A stretch of 64,000 nt of DNA from an uncultured Pelagibacteraceae bacterium (GCA_902590915.1 CACIYQ010000001.1:124001-188000), one strand, 5' to 3'; positions 8,839 through 17,640 are shown, counted from the first letter of the stretch. The notes: generated from the sequence alone by a model not told the origin. Numbers and translations are program-made.

Positions 8839-9296
8839 TGACCTTCAAAGTAAAAATTAAAGAAATTTCTATATTGTTTTGTTTATTTTTTTTCTGCTCA
8901 ATGAGCTCAGCAAATGAAATATTTTTATCCCTAAAGAAAAGCAAAGTTAATGTTCGTTATGGTCCAAGCTTTGGCTCTGATATTAAGTATGTCTATAAAA
9001 AAATAAATCTTCCCATAAAACAAATAGATAAAAAAGAAAACTTTAGAAGAATAATTGACTTAAAAAATAATAGCGGTTGGATACACGTTTCACAATTAAA
9101 AAGAAGTAATTCAGTTATTGTTACTAAAGATAAAGTTTTATTCAAAAAACCAACATCATTTGCAAGGCCGATTGCATTAATTAAAAAAGGAAGATTACTA
9201 ATTGTTCAAAAATGTCAAAAAAAATGGTGCGAAATTGAAACTGATAATTTTAATGGATGGATTAAAACAGATGATCTTTGGGGTTTAACTAACTAA
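8838..9296 (+). CDS. Secreted bacterial SH3-domain protein
   Basis: 152 residues from a GTG at 8838 that overlaps the previous stop codon. This start gives a proper signal peptide (ISILFCLFFFCSMSSANE). Later ATGs would remove it. Two SH3-like repeats follow: VNVRYGPSFGSDI...GWIHVSQLK, and a second ending NGWIKTDDLWG. Similar periplasmic proteins bind peptidoglycan or act in envelope stress. The last eight bases overlap the convergent DUF3501 gene. The exact role is unknown. Confidence 0.8.
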   Translation: MTFKVKIKEISILFCLFFFCSMSSANEIFLSLKKSKVNVRYGPSFGSDIKYVYKKINLPIKQIDKKENFRRIIDLKNNSGWIHVSQLKRSNSVIVTKDKVLFKKPTSFARPIALIKKGRLLIVQKCQKKWCEIETDNFNGWIKTDDLWGLTN

Positions 9297-9882
9297 AATC
9301 CGCAGACAAAGAAGCTATATTTTCTTTGCTTAATTTAGTAGTGTGAGAGTATTCACTATGATCCACTCCAAGTTCAATATTAACATCACTCGATTTGAAT
9401 TTTTGGATTTGTTCATCTGTAAAATTAAAATGTATAAATTGAACTGAAGAAGCCTTACCCTCAGTAGAAGTTCTGTCAACGTCCTCTTCAGGAATAGCTT
9501 TAACAGTCTCACCGTTTATCTTCATAAACACCATTTCTTCAATTCCACCAACCTTACCTAAAAAAGCCGCTCTAGATATAGGGTTATCTATTTCAAACAT
9601 AAGAGTAGCTGTTAACTCTTTTCCATTTGGAATTAATGGATTGTATGCAATTAACTCGTCATGCAGCTGTTCATCTCCACCTTTTTCAATATAAAGCATT
9701 TCTTGAACTTGAGCTAACATAGTCTCATAGCTTTCAAAATAAAATGTAGCGTAAGGTCCTAGTGGAACTCTTCGATTTTTTTTAAAGTTAACAATATTTT
9801 TTCTTAATTCTTTTCTATTTTTTATATATGCATCAAGTGGCATTATATCAGATTTTTGTATCTTTCTTTTTTCTTTTGGCAC
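9289..9882 (-). CDS. DUF3501 family protein
   Basis: 197 residues starting MPKEKRKIQKSDIMPLDAYI. It matches my recollection of DUF3501, a family usually encoded next to rubrerythrin and a CCG-domain iron-sulfur protein, as it is here. No cofactor-binding Cys is visible; there are acidic and histidine residues such as VDHSEYSHTTKLS near the C-terminus. It starts two bases after the iron-sulfur gene stops, so the three genes form an operon. Its biochemical role is unknown; context points to peroxide or iron handling. Confidence 0.8.
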   Translation of the reverse strand: MPKEKRKIQKSDIMPLDAYIKNRKELRKNIVNFKKNRRVPLGPYATFYFESYETMLAQVQEMLYIEKGGDEQLHDELIAYNPLIPNGKELTATLMFEIDNPISRAAFLGKVGGIEEMVFMKINGETVKAIPEEDVDRTSTEGKASSVQFIHFNFTDEQIQKFKSSDVNIELGVDHSEYSHTTKLSKENIASLSADFS

Positions 9883-9884
9883 AA

Positions 9885-11216
9885 TTACAATTTATAACTT
9901 TTTGCCATAAGTTCTATAGGGTGTAGTGCCTCATCATTAGAAATGTTTGTGTCTGCTTCTAATTGTTTTAAGTGCTTACCAGCTAAAGGACAATCAGATG
10001 CCATATACTTATTATTTTTGTTTTTTATTTGTCTTGCCGTTGGCCTTCCAACTTTATTGGCTAAATCATGTGTTTCCTTCATCACTCCAAAAGTTCCGCC
10101 GTGGCCAGCACATCTTTCAACAACATCGATTTTCACATTAGGAATATTTTTTAACATATCTCTAGCCTTGATACCCATGTTCTGAGCTCTTGCATGACAC
10201 GCATGATGAACTGTAACACCACCGTCAATTTCCTCTAAACCTTCAGCTAAACCCTCATTATTAGCTATATCAACAACATACTCATCAATATCCATAACGT
10301 TTGAAGATAATTTTTTTATATTTTCATCTGCGGGTAATAATAGTGGCCATTCAAATTTTAACATTAGCCCACAGCTAGCTGTTAAAGTTATCACTTTGTA
10401 ACCTTTATCAATCCAATTAATCAAATCGCCTGATACTTTTTTAGCTTGTTCAACTACTTTTGGAAGATCTGCCTGTTCTAAAAATGGCATACCACAACAA
10501 CCTGGATAAGCCTCCTGAACTTCAACACCATTTTTTTTTAAAACTTTTAAGGCTGCTACACCTGTATTTTTTTTATTAAAGTTCACAAAGCATGTAGAAT
10601 AAATAACCACTTTTCTATCTTTAGTGATCGTATCATATTTAATTTTTTCATTATTCTTTTTAAAAAAATTAGAAAATGTCTCTGAATTATATTTTGGTAG
10701 CTGAACTCTTTTATCTATTCCAGATATAATTTCTAAAATCTTTCTTATAAATTTATTTTTTATATTAGATGCCCAATTCACAAATTTAGAAAACATCACA
10801 CCGAATTTAGCATTTCTGTCAATCTTTGCTAATTGTGTTGGCACACTCGGTAATTTTCCTAATTTTTTCTGTGCAGTTCTATATCTTAACATCAAGTGAG
10901 GAAAATCTAGGTCAAAATCATGAGGCGGTACATACGGACATTTGGTCATAAAACACATATCACATAAAGTACAAGCATCTACCACAGGAGCAAATTGATC
11001 ACTGGATAAACTTTCAACATCCTCATTTTTAGACTCATCAATCATATCGAATAATTTTGGAAATGAGTCACAAAGATTAAAACATCTTCTACAACCATGA
11101 CAAATATCGAATACTCTTCTCATTTCTGAGTCCAATTTTTCAGGATTTAAAAAATCAGGGTGCTCAAAATCAATTGGGTGCCTTGTTGGGGCGTCTAGAC
11201 TGCCTTCTTTACTCAT
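9885..11216 (-). CDS. Iron-sulfur (4Fe-4S) and cysteine-rich CCG-domain oxidoreductase, GlpC/HdrD-like
   Basis: 443 residues. Two N-terminal 4Fe-4S motifs are complete: CHGCRRCFNLC and CTLCDMCFMTKCP. The C-terminal half resembles heterodisulfide-reductase cysteine-rich domains, with GCCGMPFLEQAD in the first. In the second, the usual CCG is CAG (ERCAGHGGTFG), so one cluster ligand set may be incomplete. The protein probably passes electrons within the rubrerythrin/DUF3501 module, perhaps to the di-iron site of rubrerythrin. It follows rubrerythrin after a strong hairpin. Confidence 0.85.
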   Translation of the reverse strand: MSKEGSLDAPTRHPIDFEHPDFLNPEKLDSEMRRVFDICHGCRRCFNLCDSFPKLFDMIDESKNEDVESLSSDQFAPVVDACTLCDMCFMTKCPYVPPHDFDLDFPHLMLRYRTAQKKLGKLPSVPTQLAKIDRNAKFGVMFSKFVNWASNIKNKFIRKILEIISGIDKRVQLPKYNSETFSNFFKKNNEKIKYDTITKDRKVVIYSTCFVNFNKKNTGVAALKVLKKNGVEVQEAYPGCCGMPFLEQADLPKVVEQAKKVSGDLINWIDKGYKVITLTASCGLMLKFEWPLLLPADENIKKLSSNVMDIDEYVVDIANNEGLAEGLEEIDGGVTVHHACHARAQNMGIKARDMLKNIPNVKIDVVERCAGHGGTFGVMKETHDLANKVGRPTARQIKNKNNKYMASDCPLAGKHLKQLEADTNISNDEALHPIELMAKSYKL

Positions 11217-11240
11217 ATAAATTTGAAATTTTATTGGATG

Positions 11241-11270
11241 TTTTAGTGGGCAATTTAATGCCCACTAAAA
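11241..11270. other. Perfect 12-base-pair hairpin between rubrerythrin and the iron-sulfur gene
   Basis: Arms 11241-11252 (TTTTAGTGGGCA) and 11259-11270 (its exact reverse complement) enclose a six-base loop. No T-tract follows on the minus strand, so it is not a classical intrinsic terminator. It may be an mRNA-stabilising or partial-termination element that lets rubrerythrin be made in excess of its downstream partners. Confidence 0.6.
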
Positions 11271-11278
11271 AAAATGTA

Positions 11279-11695
11279 TTAACTAATCGATTCTAAAGTT
11301 TTTTGAAATTTACCAGCATGAGATTTTTCAGCTTTCGCTAAAGTTTCAAACCAGTCAGCAATTTCTTCAAAACCTTCTTCTCTAGCTGTTTTGGCCATAC
11401 CTGGGTACATATCAGTGTACTCATGTGTTTCGCCTTGAACAGCTGATGCTAAATTTGCTTTAGTTTCACCAATCGGCATACCAGTTCCAGGATCTCCAAC
11501 TTCCTCTAAATACTCTAGATGACCATGTGCGTGACCTGTCTCACCTTCAGCAGTTGATCTAAAAACTGTAGCTACATCGTTGTATCCTTCGATGTCAGCC
11601 TTTTGTGCGAAGTAAAGATATCTTCTGTTTGCTTGACTTTCGCCAGCAAATGCTTCTTTTAAGTTCTCTTCTGTTTTACTTCCTTTTAATGACAT
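11279..11695 (-). CDS. Rubrerythrin lacking the rubredoxin domain
   Basis: 138 residues forming a four-helix di-iron bundle. Metal-ligand motifs are [23 protein letters not shown] and EKSHAG. Classical rubrerythrins are about 190 residues with a C-terminal rubredoxin domain containing two CxxC pairs; this protein ends before it and has no Cys at all. The family reduces hydrogen peroxide, so an external electron donor is needed, and the adjacent iron-sulfur protein is the obvious candidate. A strong AAGGAG Shine-Dalgarno lies six bases before the ATG. Confidence 0.92.
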   Translation of the reverse strand: MSLKGSKTEENLKEAFAGESQANRRYLYFAQKADIEGYNDVATVFRSTAEGETGHAHGHLEYLEEVGDPGTGMPIGETKANLASAVQGETHEYTDMYPGMAKTAREEGFEEIADWFETLAKAEKSHAGKFQKTLESIS

Positions 11696-11725
11696 TATGT
11701 ACTCCTTAATTTAATAATTACTTAC

Positions 11726-11764
11726 GATATAATGCATTTAAATTTATTGTCAACAGTTTAGAAT
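11726..11764 (-). promoter_or_regulatory. Rubrerythrin promoter with candidate Irr/Fur-type box
   Basis: Minus strand: consensus -35 TTGACA (11748-11753), a 16-base spacer, and -10 TATATC (11726-11731). Immediately upstream of the -35 is ATTCTAAACT (11755-11764), an exact copy of a 10-mer in the irr-fabA gap. TTCTAAA is the half-site of the alphaproteobacterial iron control element bound by Irr. Confidence 0.55.
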
Positions 11765-11802
11765 AATTATAATATATAATTTAAGTTATTGATAATATTC
11801 AA

Positions 11803-12231
11803 TTAATTTTGATTATGATTATTACTCGCAACTCTAACCAGAACTTCTACTGAATTAATTTTTTTTCCAGTTATATTTTTTTTTACATTGACTGTTTCTA
11901 TCTCGTTTTCATCACAGTCGATTAGTTGCTGAGTATCTTCATCGTAAAAATGGTGATGAACAGAAGTATTTGTGTCAAAATAACTTTTATCAGAGTTAAT
12001 TGATATTTCTTTCAAATATCCTTTATTTTTTAATGCGTGAACAGTGTTATAAATTGTCGCGAGAGATATTTTTTCGTTTAGCTCTTCAGATATTTTTTTC
12101 GCAAGATCATTAATTGTAAAATGAAATGTTTTGTCTCTATTAAACAAAATCTCACAGATTTTTACCCGTTGCTTTGTAGGTCTAAGCCCAGTTTCTCTTA
12201 ATTTTTCAATAAAATTCATGTTTTTTAACAT
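11803..12231 (-). CDS. irr: Fur-family iron response regulator, Irr-like
   Basis: 142 residues. The winged-helix N-terminal half ([16 protein letters not shown]) and the dimerisation half with [10 protein letters not shown] are typical of Fur proteins. The HHH stretch is the haem/metal site seen in Irr. Placement divergent from fabA-fabB and beside a rubrerythrin module fits Irr of alphaproteobacteria, a haem-sensitive repressor/activator of iron genes. A second Fur-family gene is at 27384. TATAAA lies five bases before the chosen ATG; an internal Met four residues in is also possible. Confidence 0.8.
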   Translation of the reverse strand: MLKNMNFIEKLRETGLRPTKQRVKICEILFNRDKTFHFTINDLAKKISEELNEKISLATIYNTVHALKNKGYLKEISINSDKSYFDTNTSVHHHFYDEDTQQLIDCDENEIETVNVKKNITGKKINSVEVLVRVASNNHNQN

Positions 12232-12236
12232 AGTTA

Positions 12237-12260
12237 TTTATAACAATTCTAAACTAAGAA
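12237..12260. promoter_or_regulatory. irr -10 box and overlapping imperfect palindrome (candidate Irr box)
   Basis: On the minus strand TATAAA (12237-12242) precedes irr by five bases. Just upstream is TTCTAAACTAAGAA (12247-12260), an imperfect palindrome (TTCT...AGAA ends) in the position of the irr core-promoter spacer. This would allow autoregulation and control of fabA on the other strand. Confidence 0.45.
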
Positions 12261-12325
12261 CAATATATACTGTTTTATTATATTATATTATCATTAAATC
12301 AAGTAATAAGGGAATTCAATTTTTT

Positions 12326-12826
12326 ATGAAAAAAAACTCCTATAGCTACGATGACCTAATTAATTGTGGAAATGGTCAGCTTTTTGGACCAGGTAATGCT
12401 AAATTACCCCTTCCTCCAATGCTCATGTTTGATAGAATAACGGAGATTAACGACGAAAATGGAACTTATAATAAGGGATCTTTAAAGGCTGAACTGGATA
12501 TTAAAGAAGATCTTTGGTTTTTTGATTGTCATTTTAAATCTGACCCTGTTATGCCTGGTTGCTTAGGGTTAGACGCTATGTGGCAGCTGGTAGGTTTTTA
12601 CCTTGGTTGGTTAGGAAATCCTGGAAAGGGAAGGGCACTAGGTGTTGGAACAGTAAAATTTACTGGTGAAGTTTTACAAAGTGTAAAAAATGTAAGGTAC
12701 GAGATAGATATGAAAAAAATTATGTCGCCTGGAGGTGCAACTGTAGGACTTGCTAATGGGGTAGTTTTCGCAGATGATAAAAAAATATATTCAGCAGATA
12801 GCTTAAAAGTAGGATTATTTAAATAA
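12326..12826 (+). CDS. fabA: 3-hydroxydecanoyl-ACP dehydratase/isomerase FabA
   Basis: 166 residues from the ATG at 12326. The frame is open 65 codons further upstream, but that part runs into the irr coding region and has no family resemblance. Active-site features are [22 protein letters not shown] (catalytic His) and the following Asp region. The enzyme introduces the cis double bond at C10 for unsaturated fatty acids. Its stop codon overlaps the fabB start (TAATG). Confidence 0.95.
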   Translation: MKKNSYSYDDLINCGNGQLFGPGNAKLPLPPMLMFDRITEINDENGTYNKGSLKAELDIKEDLWFFDCHFKSDPVMPGCLGLDAMWQLVGFYLGWLGNPGKGRALGVGTVKFTGEVLQSVKNVRYEIDMKKIMSPGGATVGLANGVVFADDKKIYSADSLKVGLFK

Positions 12827-14037
12827 TGAGAAGAGTAGTTATTACAGGTTTAGGAGTTGTTTCGTGTTTAGGTAATAATCAAGAAGAAGTACATCAATCT
12901 TTAGTAAATTCTAAATCAGGAATTTCTTATGCAAAAGAATATAAAGAACATAATCTTAAATGCCATGTTCACGGAAAACCAAATATAAAACTTGAAGATC
13001 ATATTGATCGAAAAACAATTAGGTTTATGGGTTCAGGCTCAGCTTATAACTATATAGCAATGAAAGAGGCAATAAAAGACTCTGGATTGGAAGAAAGTGA
13101 AGTAAGTAATTTTAAAACTGGGATAGTGATGGGTTCTGGTGGACCCTCAATTGAAAACGTTATCTTAGCAGCTGATAAAACTAGAGCCAAAACTCCAAAA
13201 TTAATGGGACCGTTTATTGTTCCAAGAACAATGGCCAGTACAGCTTCAGCTACTCTTGCCGTTCCGTTTAAAATTAAAGGTACTAATTACACAATGAGTT
13301 CGGCTTGTTCAACAAGTGGACACTGTATTGGAAACTCGATGGAACTAATTCAAATGGGTAAGCAAGATATTGTTTTTGCAGGTGGTAGTGAAGAGGTTCA
13401 CTGGGCAATGACTGCAATGTTTGATGCCATGACTGCTTTAACATCGAAATATAATGATACACCAGAGACCGCATCAAGAGCTTATGACAAAACTAGAGAT
13501 GGTTTTGTAATTGCAGGTGGTGGTGGGGTGTTAGTGCTTGAAGAATACGAACATGCTAAAGCAAGAGGGGCTAAAATATACGCGGAATTAAGTGGTTATG
13601 GAGCAACTTCAGATGGATACGATATGGTAGCTCCATCAGGAGAAGGGGCGGTCAGATGTATGAAGATGGCTATGGCAACTTCTAAAAATAAAATTGATTA
13701 TATTAATACTCATGGAACTTCTACTCCAGTTGGAGATATCACAGAGCTAAATGCAATTAAAAATACTTTTGGAGATGATATTCCAAAAATTAGTTCAACC
13801 AAATCACTATCAGGACATCCTTTAGGAGCTGCATCAGTTCATGAAGCGATCTATTGTTTGATTATGATGAAAAATAATTTCATAGCAGGTTCTGCTAACA
13901 TTAGTGAAATGGATGAAGAGGCTAAAAAGTTTCCTATAGTTGCTAAAAATGAGACAGGAGCAACTTTAAACACAGTGATGTCTAATAGTTTTGGTTTCGG
14001 TGGAACTAATGCTGCTCTAATTTTTGAGAAAGTATAA
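12826..14037 (+). CDS. fabB: 3-oxoacyl-ACP synthase I FabB
   Basis: 403 residues, KAS I length. The catalytic Cys lies in [10 protein letters not shown], and the two His in [10 protein letters not shown] and [12 protein letters not shown]. The end [17 protein letters not shown] is the standard KAS tail. It elongates unsaturated acyl-ACP made by FabA. It is coupled to fabA by one base of overlap and followed by fabI after two bases. Confidence 0.96.
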   Translation: MRRVVITGLGVVSCLGNNQEEVHQSLVNSKSGISYAKEYKEHNLKCHVHGKPNIKLEDHIDRKTIRFMGSGSAYNYIAMKEAIKDSGLEESEVSNFKTGIVMGSGGPSIENVILAADKTRAKTPKLMGPFIVPRTMASTASATLAVPFKIKGTNYTMSSACSTSGHCIGNSMELIQMGKQDIVFAGGSEEVHWAMTAMFDAMTALTSKYNDTPETASRAYDKTRDGFVIAGGGGVLVLEEYEHAKARGAKIYAELSGYGATSDGYDMVAPSGEGAVRCMKMAMATSKNKIDYINTHGTSTPVGDITELNAIKNTFGDDIPKISSTKSLSGHPLGAASVHEAIYCLIMMKNNFIAGSANISEMDEEAKKFPIVAKNETGATLNTVMSNSFGFGGTNAALIFEKV

Positions 14038-14039
14038 TC

Positions 14040-14825
14040 ATGAGTTTAATGAAAGGAAAAAAAGGATTGGTGATGGGAGTTGCCAATGAAAGATCTATTG
14101 CTTGGGGTATTTCACAAAAACTTGCAGAAGCTGGTGCAGAGCTTGCATTTACTTATTTAGGTGATGCTCTAAAAAAAAGAGTAATTCCACTAGCTGAAAA
14201 ATTAAATTCAAAAGTTACATTTAGCTGTGATGTAGAAAAAAAAGAAGATGTAACAAAGTTATTTGAAGATATTAAATCGCAATGGGGGGAAATTGATTTT
14301 GTAGTTCATGCAATTGCATTTTCTGATAAATCAGAATTGTCTGGTGAATATTTAAATACGACTAGAGAAAACTTTTTAAGAAGTATGTTAATTTCATGTT
14401 TTTCATTTACGGAAGTTGCAAAAGAGGCAACTAAAGTAATGAAGGAGGGTGGAAGCTTAATCACATTAAGTTATGAGGCGAATAAAGCTATTCCAAATTA
14501 TAATGTAATGGGTGTTTGCAAAGCTGCACTAGAATCTAGTGTTAAGTATTTAGCAAGAGATTTAGGTGCTAAAGGCATGAGAGTTAATGCAATAAGTGCA
14601 GGACCTATTAAAACTTTAGCAGCTTCAGCCATTGGTGATGCAAAATTCTTATATAAATGGAATGAAGACCATTCTTTGCTTAAAAGAAATGTAGATATTC
14701 ATGATGTTGGAAATTCAGCACTATATCTACTAAGTGATCTTGCAAACGGTGTCACTGGTGAAATTCACTATGTAGATGCTGGATATAATAAGGTTGGGAT
14801 GCCAGATCCAAAGAATATTAGCTAA
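14040..14825 (+). CDS. fabI: Enoyl-ACP reductase (NADH) FabI
   Basis: 261 residues, a short-chain dehydrogenase fold. It has GVANERSIAWGIS at the nucleotide-binding end and the FabI catalytic arrangement YNVMGVCK (Tyr-x6-Lys), then AGPIKTLAAS. It performs the last reduction of each fatty acid elongation cycle, completing a fabA-fabB-fabI operon. A palindromic T-rich element after the stop may terminate transcription. Confidence 0.96.
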   Translation: MSLMKGKKGLVMGVANERSIAWGISQKLAEAGAELAFTYLGDALKKRVIPLAEKLNSKVTFSCDVEKKEDVTKLFEDIKSQWGEIDFVVHAIAFSDKSELSGEYLNTTRENFLRSMLISCFSFTEVAKEATKVMKEGGSLITLSYEANKAIPNYNVMGVCKAALESSVKYLARDLGAKGMRVNAISAGPIKTLAASAIGDAKFLYKWNEDHSLLKRNVDIHDVGNSALYLLSDLANGVTGEIHYVDAGYNKVGMPDPKNIS

Positions 14826-14853
14826 AATATAGTTAAATTTAGTTAAAAATATT

Positions 14854-14880
14854 AGGGGCGTTCTGTTGCCAGGTGCCCCT
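14854..14880. terminator. Palindromic element, copy 1; probable bidirectional terminator after fabI
   Basis: Stem AGGGGC (14854-14859) pairs with GCCCCT (14875-14880) over a 15-base loop, followed on the plus strand by a T-rich run (14885-14893) and on the minus strand by ATATTTTT. The sequence is nearly repeated at 15167-15193 in the same orientation, so it is more than a generic terminator. Confidence 0.6.
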
Positions 14881-14893
14881 TAATTCTTTTTTA

Positions 14894-15100
14894 TTAACTT
14901 TTAATTAACTCTAAAGCTTTATTCAATAATTCTTCAGATTTTGCATGATCTCCAGCTTCATGAGCCTTCATTCCCGCATCTCGCATTTTTTGAATTTCTT
15001 CGATTTTGCTATCCAAATTTTTGACCATCATTGGACATGAACCGGCGTATGCTGAGTTAGAAAAAAGTATTAACATTGATAAAATTAAAAATTTTTTCAT
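14894..15100 (-). CDS. Small secreted protein, unknown function
   Basis: 68 residues from the ATG at 15100, chosen because AAGGA sits just upstream and the product then begins with a clean signal peptide (MKKFLILSMLILFSNSAYA). The frame is open 22 codons further up, but that stretch has no signal or RBS. The mature part of about 49 residues is helical and charged, beginning GSCPMMVKNLDSKI, with one Cys. I do not recognise a family. It lies between fabI and pnp, with copies of a 27-base palindromic element on both sides. Confidence 0.7.
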   Translation of the reverse strand: MKKFLILSMLILFSNSAYAGSCPMMVKNLDSKIEEIQKMRDAGMKAHEAGDHAKSEELLNKALELIKS

Positions 15101-15166
15101 ATTTTTCCTTTTGTTGTAATTGTAATTAGCACTCGTTGAAAAATTTAACTTATAAATGATTGTCAC

Positions 15167-15193
15167 AGAGGCGTTCTGTTACCGAGTGCCCCA
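15167..15193. repeat. Palindromic element, copy 2
   Basis: Direct-repeat partner of 14854-14880. Shared core is GGCGTTCTGTT, then RCC and GTGCCCC, about 22 of 27 bases identical. The outer stem has one mismatch here. It lies directly beyond the pnp terminator and about 67 bases before the small secreted protein start, so on the minus strand it could be in that gene's leader. Confidence 0.6.
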
Positions 15194-15194
15194 C

Positions 15195-15224
15195 AAAAAA
15201 CCCCCGGAACTTTCATTCCAGGGG
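15195..15224 (-). terminator. Rho-independent terminator of the nusA-pnp operon
   Basis: Minus strand: a stem of about nine pairs with one mismatch (arms 15201-15209 and 15216-15224, GGGG/CCCC plus GGAA/TTCC), a six-base loop, then six Ts (15195-15200). It begins 25 bases after the pnp stop codon. Confidence 0.85.
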
Positions 15225-15249
15225 TAAGAATTTTAATTTAAATTATTAA

Positions 15250-17322
15250 TTATTCAGCAGCTTGTTTCATAGAAAGCTTAACTTTACCTCTATCGAAACC
15301 AATTACTTTAACTTTTACTTCGTCGCCTTCTTTGACAACGTCAGTAACTTTAGCAACTCTTTTATCTGCTAGTTCTGAAATATGAACTAGTCCATCTTGC
15401 TTTCCTAAGAAATTTACAAATGCACCAAACTCCATAATTTTCATAACTTTTCCTGAATAGATTTTATTCATTTCAGCCTTTGCAGTGATGTCTTTAATCA
15501 TTTGCATGGCAGTATTTCTTGACTCTTCATCTGGAGCAGCGACCGTTACAACTCCTTCATCATTTACATCAACCTTAGAACCTGATTTTTCAACAATCTC
15601 TCTGATCGTTGCACCACCTTTTCCGATTACAGCAGCAATATCTTTTTTATCAACAGTCACTTGTTCCATCTTTGGAGTATGTTTTCCAACATCAGATCTT
15701 GACTTACCTAAAGCTTTATTCATTTCAGCTAAGATATGAATTCTCCCGTCTTTAGCCTGCTTTAAAGCCTGCTCCATGATTTCAAATGTAATACCAGTAA
15801 TTTTGATATCCATTTGAAGTGAAGTAATTCCATCTTTAGTTCCAGCAACTTTAAAGTCCATGTCTCCTAAGTGATCTTCATCACCTAAAATATCTGATAG
15901 GACACTAAAATCATCACCTTCTTTAATTAATCCCATTGCAATACCTGCAACTGGCTCTTTTATCGGAACACCTGCATCCATTAATGCTAAAGATGCTCCA
16001 CAAACAGTAGCCATTGAAGAAGAACCATTAGACTCAGTAATCTCTGATACTATTCTAAAAGTGTATGGAAATGCCTCTTTTGAAGGTAGTGAAGAGTTAA
16101 TTGCTCTCCATGCTAGTTTACCATGGCCAATTTCACGTCTACCAGTTCCAATTCTTCCAGTTTCTCCAACTGAAAAAGGAGGAAAATTGTAATGAAGCAT
16201 AAATCGTTCTCTCTGAAGCCCATCTAAACTTTCAATTCTTTGTTCATCATCTGAAGTTCCTAGAGTTGTAACAACAATTGCTTGAGTTTCACCTCTTGTA
16301 AACAACGCAGAACCATGTGCTCTTGGTAAAACACTCACTTCACATTCGATAGGTCTTACATCAGATAAACCTCTGCCATCAATTCTATTTTTGTTTTTTA
16401 GAATATCAGTTCTTACAATTGATTTTTCTAGATTTTTTAGCTGACTATTAACATCAAGATCTGTGTAGTTTTCATCTTCCTCATAAAGTTTTTTAGCTTT
16501 ATCTGTTATTACAGAAATTTGATTTGATCTATCTTGTTTATCTCTAGTTGCAAAAGCTTTTTTAAGATCATCTGTAAAAGTTTCTTCTAGTTTTTTCTTA
16601 ACTTCAGATAGGTCTTTTTTCTCCATAATCCACTCTGGTTTTCTGCATTCCTTTGCGAGTTCCTCAATCATTTCAATCACTGGAACAAAACCCTCATGAC
16701 CAAATTTAACTGCATTTAACATTTCTTCTTCTGTTAAACCATTAGCCTCTGACTCAACCATAAGAACTGCGTCTTTCGTACCTGCCACAACCAAATCTAA
16801 GCTTGAATTTTCCAATTCAGCTTTTGATGGGTTAAGAATATATTTACCATCAACAAATCCAACTCTTGAAGCTCCTACTGGTCCCATAAAAGGCATTCCT
16901 GAAATTGCTAATACAGCTGAAGAAGCTGTAATTGATAAAATATCAGCCTCATTTTCTTTATCATATGAAATTACTGTTGGTAATAATTGAACTTCATTTT
17001 TAAATTCATCAGGAAACAAAGGTCTGATAGGTCTATCAATTAATCTAGAGATTAATGTTTCACTTTCAGTTGGTCTTGCTTCTCTTTTAAAATACCCACC
17101 TGGAATTTTTCCAGCTGCATAATACTTTTCTTGGTAATTTACAGATAATGGAAAGTAATCCATATCTGGATTTACTTTTTTTGAACCCACTACTGTTGCT
17201 AGTACGACTGTCTCTCCACATGTTGCGATTATTGCACCATCTGCCTGTCTTGCTACTTTACCTGTTTCTAAACTTATCTTCTTTCCTGCTACTTCAATTT
17301 CCTTCTTATATACTTTAAACAT
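15250..17322 (-). CDS. pnp: Polyribonucleotide nucleotidyltransferase (PNPase)
   Basis: 690 residues with the full architecture: two RNase PH-like domains around an alpha-helical linker, a KH domain ([12 protein letters not shown], about residues 550-610) and a C-terminal S1 domain ([20 protein letters not shown]). The catalytic region with [19 protein letters not shown] is intact. It degrades RNA 3' to 5' by phosphorolysis. It is the last gene of the nusA-infB-rbfA-rpsO-pnp run and has a strong terminator. The leader carries a purine-rich ACGAA repeat. Confidence 0.97.
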   Translation of the reverse strand: MFKVYKKEIEVAGKKISLETGKVARQADGAIIATCGETVVLATVVGSKKVNPDMDYFPLSVNYQEKYYAAGKIPGGYFKREARPTESETLISRLIDRPIRPLFPDEFKNEVQLLPTVISYDKENEADILSITASSAVLAISGMPFMGPVGASRVGFVDGKYILNPSKAELENSSLDLVVAGTKDAVLMVESEANGLTEEEMLNAVKFGHEGFVPVIEMIEELAKECRKPEWIMEKKDLSEVKKKLEETFTDDLKKAFATRDKQDRSNQISVITDKAKKLYEEDENYTDLDVNSQLKNLEKSIVRTDILKNKNRIDGRGLSDVRPIECEVSVLPRAHGSALFTRGETQAIVVTTLGTSDDEQRIESLDGLQRERFMLHYNFPPFSVGETGRIGTGRREIGHGKLAWRAINSSLPSKEAFPYTFRIVSEITESNGSSSMATVCGASLALMDAGVPIKEPVAGIAMGLIKEGDDFSVLSDILGDEDHLGDMDFKVAGTKDGITSLQMDIKITGITFEIMEQALKQAKDGRIHILAEMNKALGKSRSDVGKHTPKMEQVTVDKKDIAAVIGKGGATIREIVEKSGSKVDVNDEGVVTVAAPDEESRNTAMQMIKDITAKAEMNKIYSGKVMKIMEFGAFVNFLGKQDGLVHISELADKRVAKVTDVVKEGDEVKVKVIGFDRGKVKLSMKQAAE

Positions 17323-17332
17323 TTCATTTCCA

Positions 17333-17355
17333 TTTCGTTTCGTTCGTTTCGTTCC
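17333..17355 (-). repeat. Purine-rich ACGAA repeat in the pnp leader
   Basis: Read on the minus strand, the leader contains four successive ACGAA/CGAA units ending about ten bases before the pnp ATG. No ordinary Shine-Dalgarno is present, so this tract may serve in ribosome or S1 binding. Two further ATGs out of frame with pnp lie between the repeat and the start. Confidence 0.5.
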
Positions 17356-17379
17356 ATTTTGTTCTATCTATCTTGACTT

Positions 17380-17628
17380 CTATTTTCTTAAATTCAATTT
17401 CGACAGTACATTTTTGTAAGAATCCATTTTTGTTTTCTTTAGGTATTCCAACAATTTTTTTCTTCTATTTACTGCTCTCAACAATCCAACTGACGAATGT
17501 TTATCTTTTTTGAATTGCTTAATATGTTTAGAGAGATTTTCAATTTTCTCTGTTAACAAAGCAATCTGTATCTCAGAAGATCCAGTATCTTTATCATGCA
17601 TTGCTAATTCTTGTGCTTTTTTGTTCAT
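17380..17628 (-). CDS. rpsO: 30S ribosomal protein S15
   Basis: 82 residues against the usual 88-89; the N-terminal helix is shortened (MNKKAQELAMHDKDTGS). The core is conserved: DTGSSEIQIALLTEKI, LLRAVNRRKKLLEYL. S15 is a primary 16S rRNA binder and a bridge to the 50S. It lies 12 bases after rbfA, where most proteobacteria have truB in between. Confidence 0.97.
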   Translation of the reverse strand: MNKKAQELAMHDKDTGSSEIQIALLTEKIENLSKHIKQFKKDKHSSVGLLRAVNRRKKLLEYLKKTKMDSYKNVLSKLNLRK

Positions 17629-17640
17629 GCCTCGATTTTC

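Noticed and set aside
11241-11270. Intrinsic terminator after rubrerythrin
   Set aside because: The stem is strong but no T-tract follows on the transcribed strand, so it is listed only as a hairpin.
12131-12325. 65-codon upstream extension of the fabA frame
   Set aside because: It runs through the irr coding region and the promoter gap and has no FabA similarity.
15101-15166. 22-codon extension of the small secreted protein
   Set aside because: The internal ATG has AAGGA and a proper signal peptide; the extension has neither.
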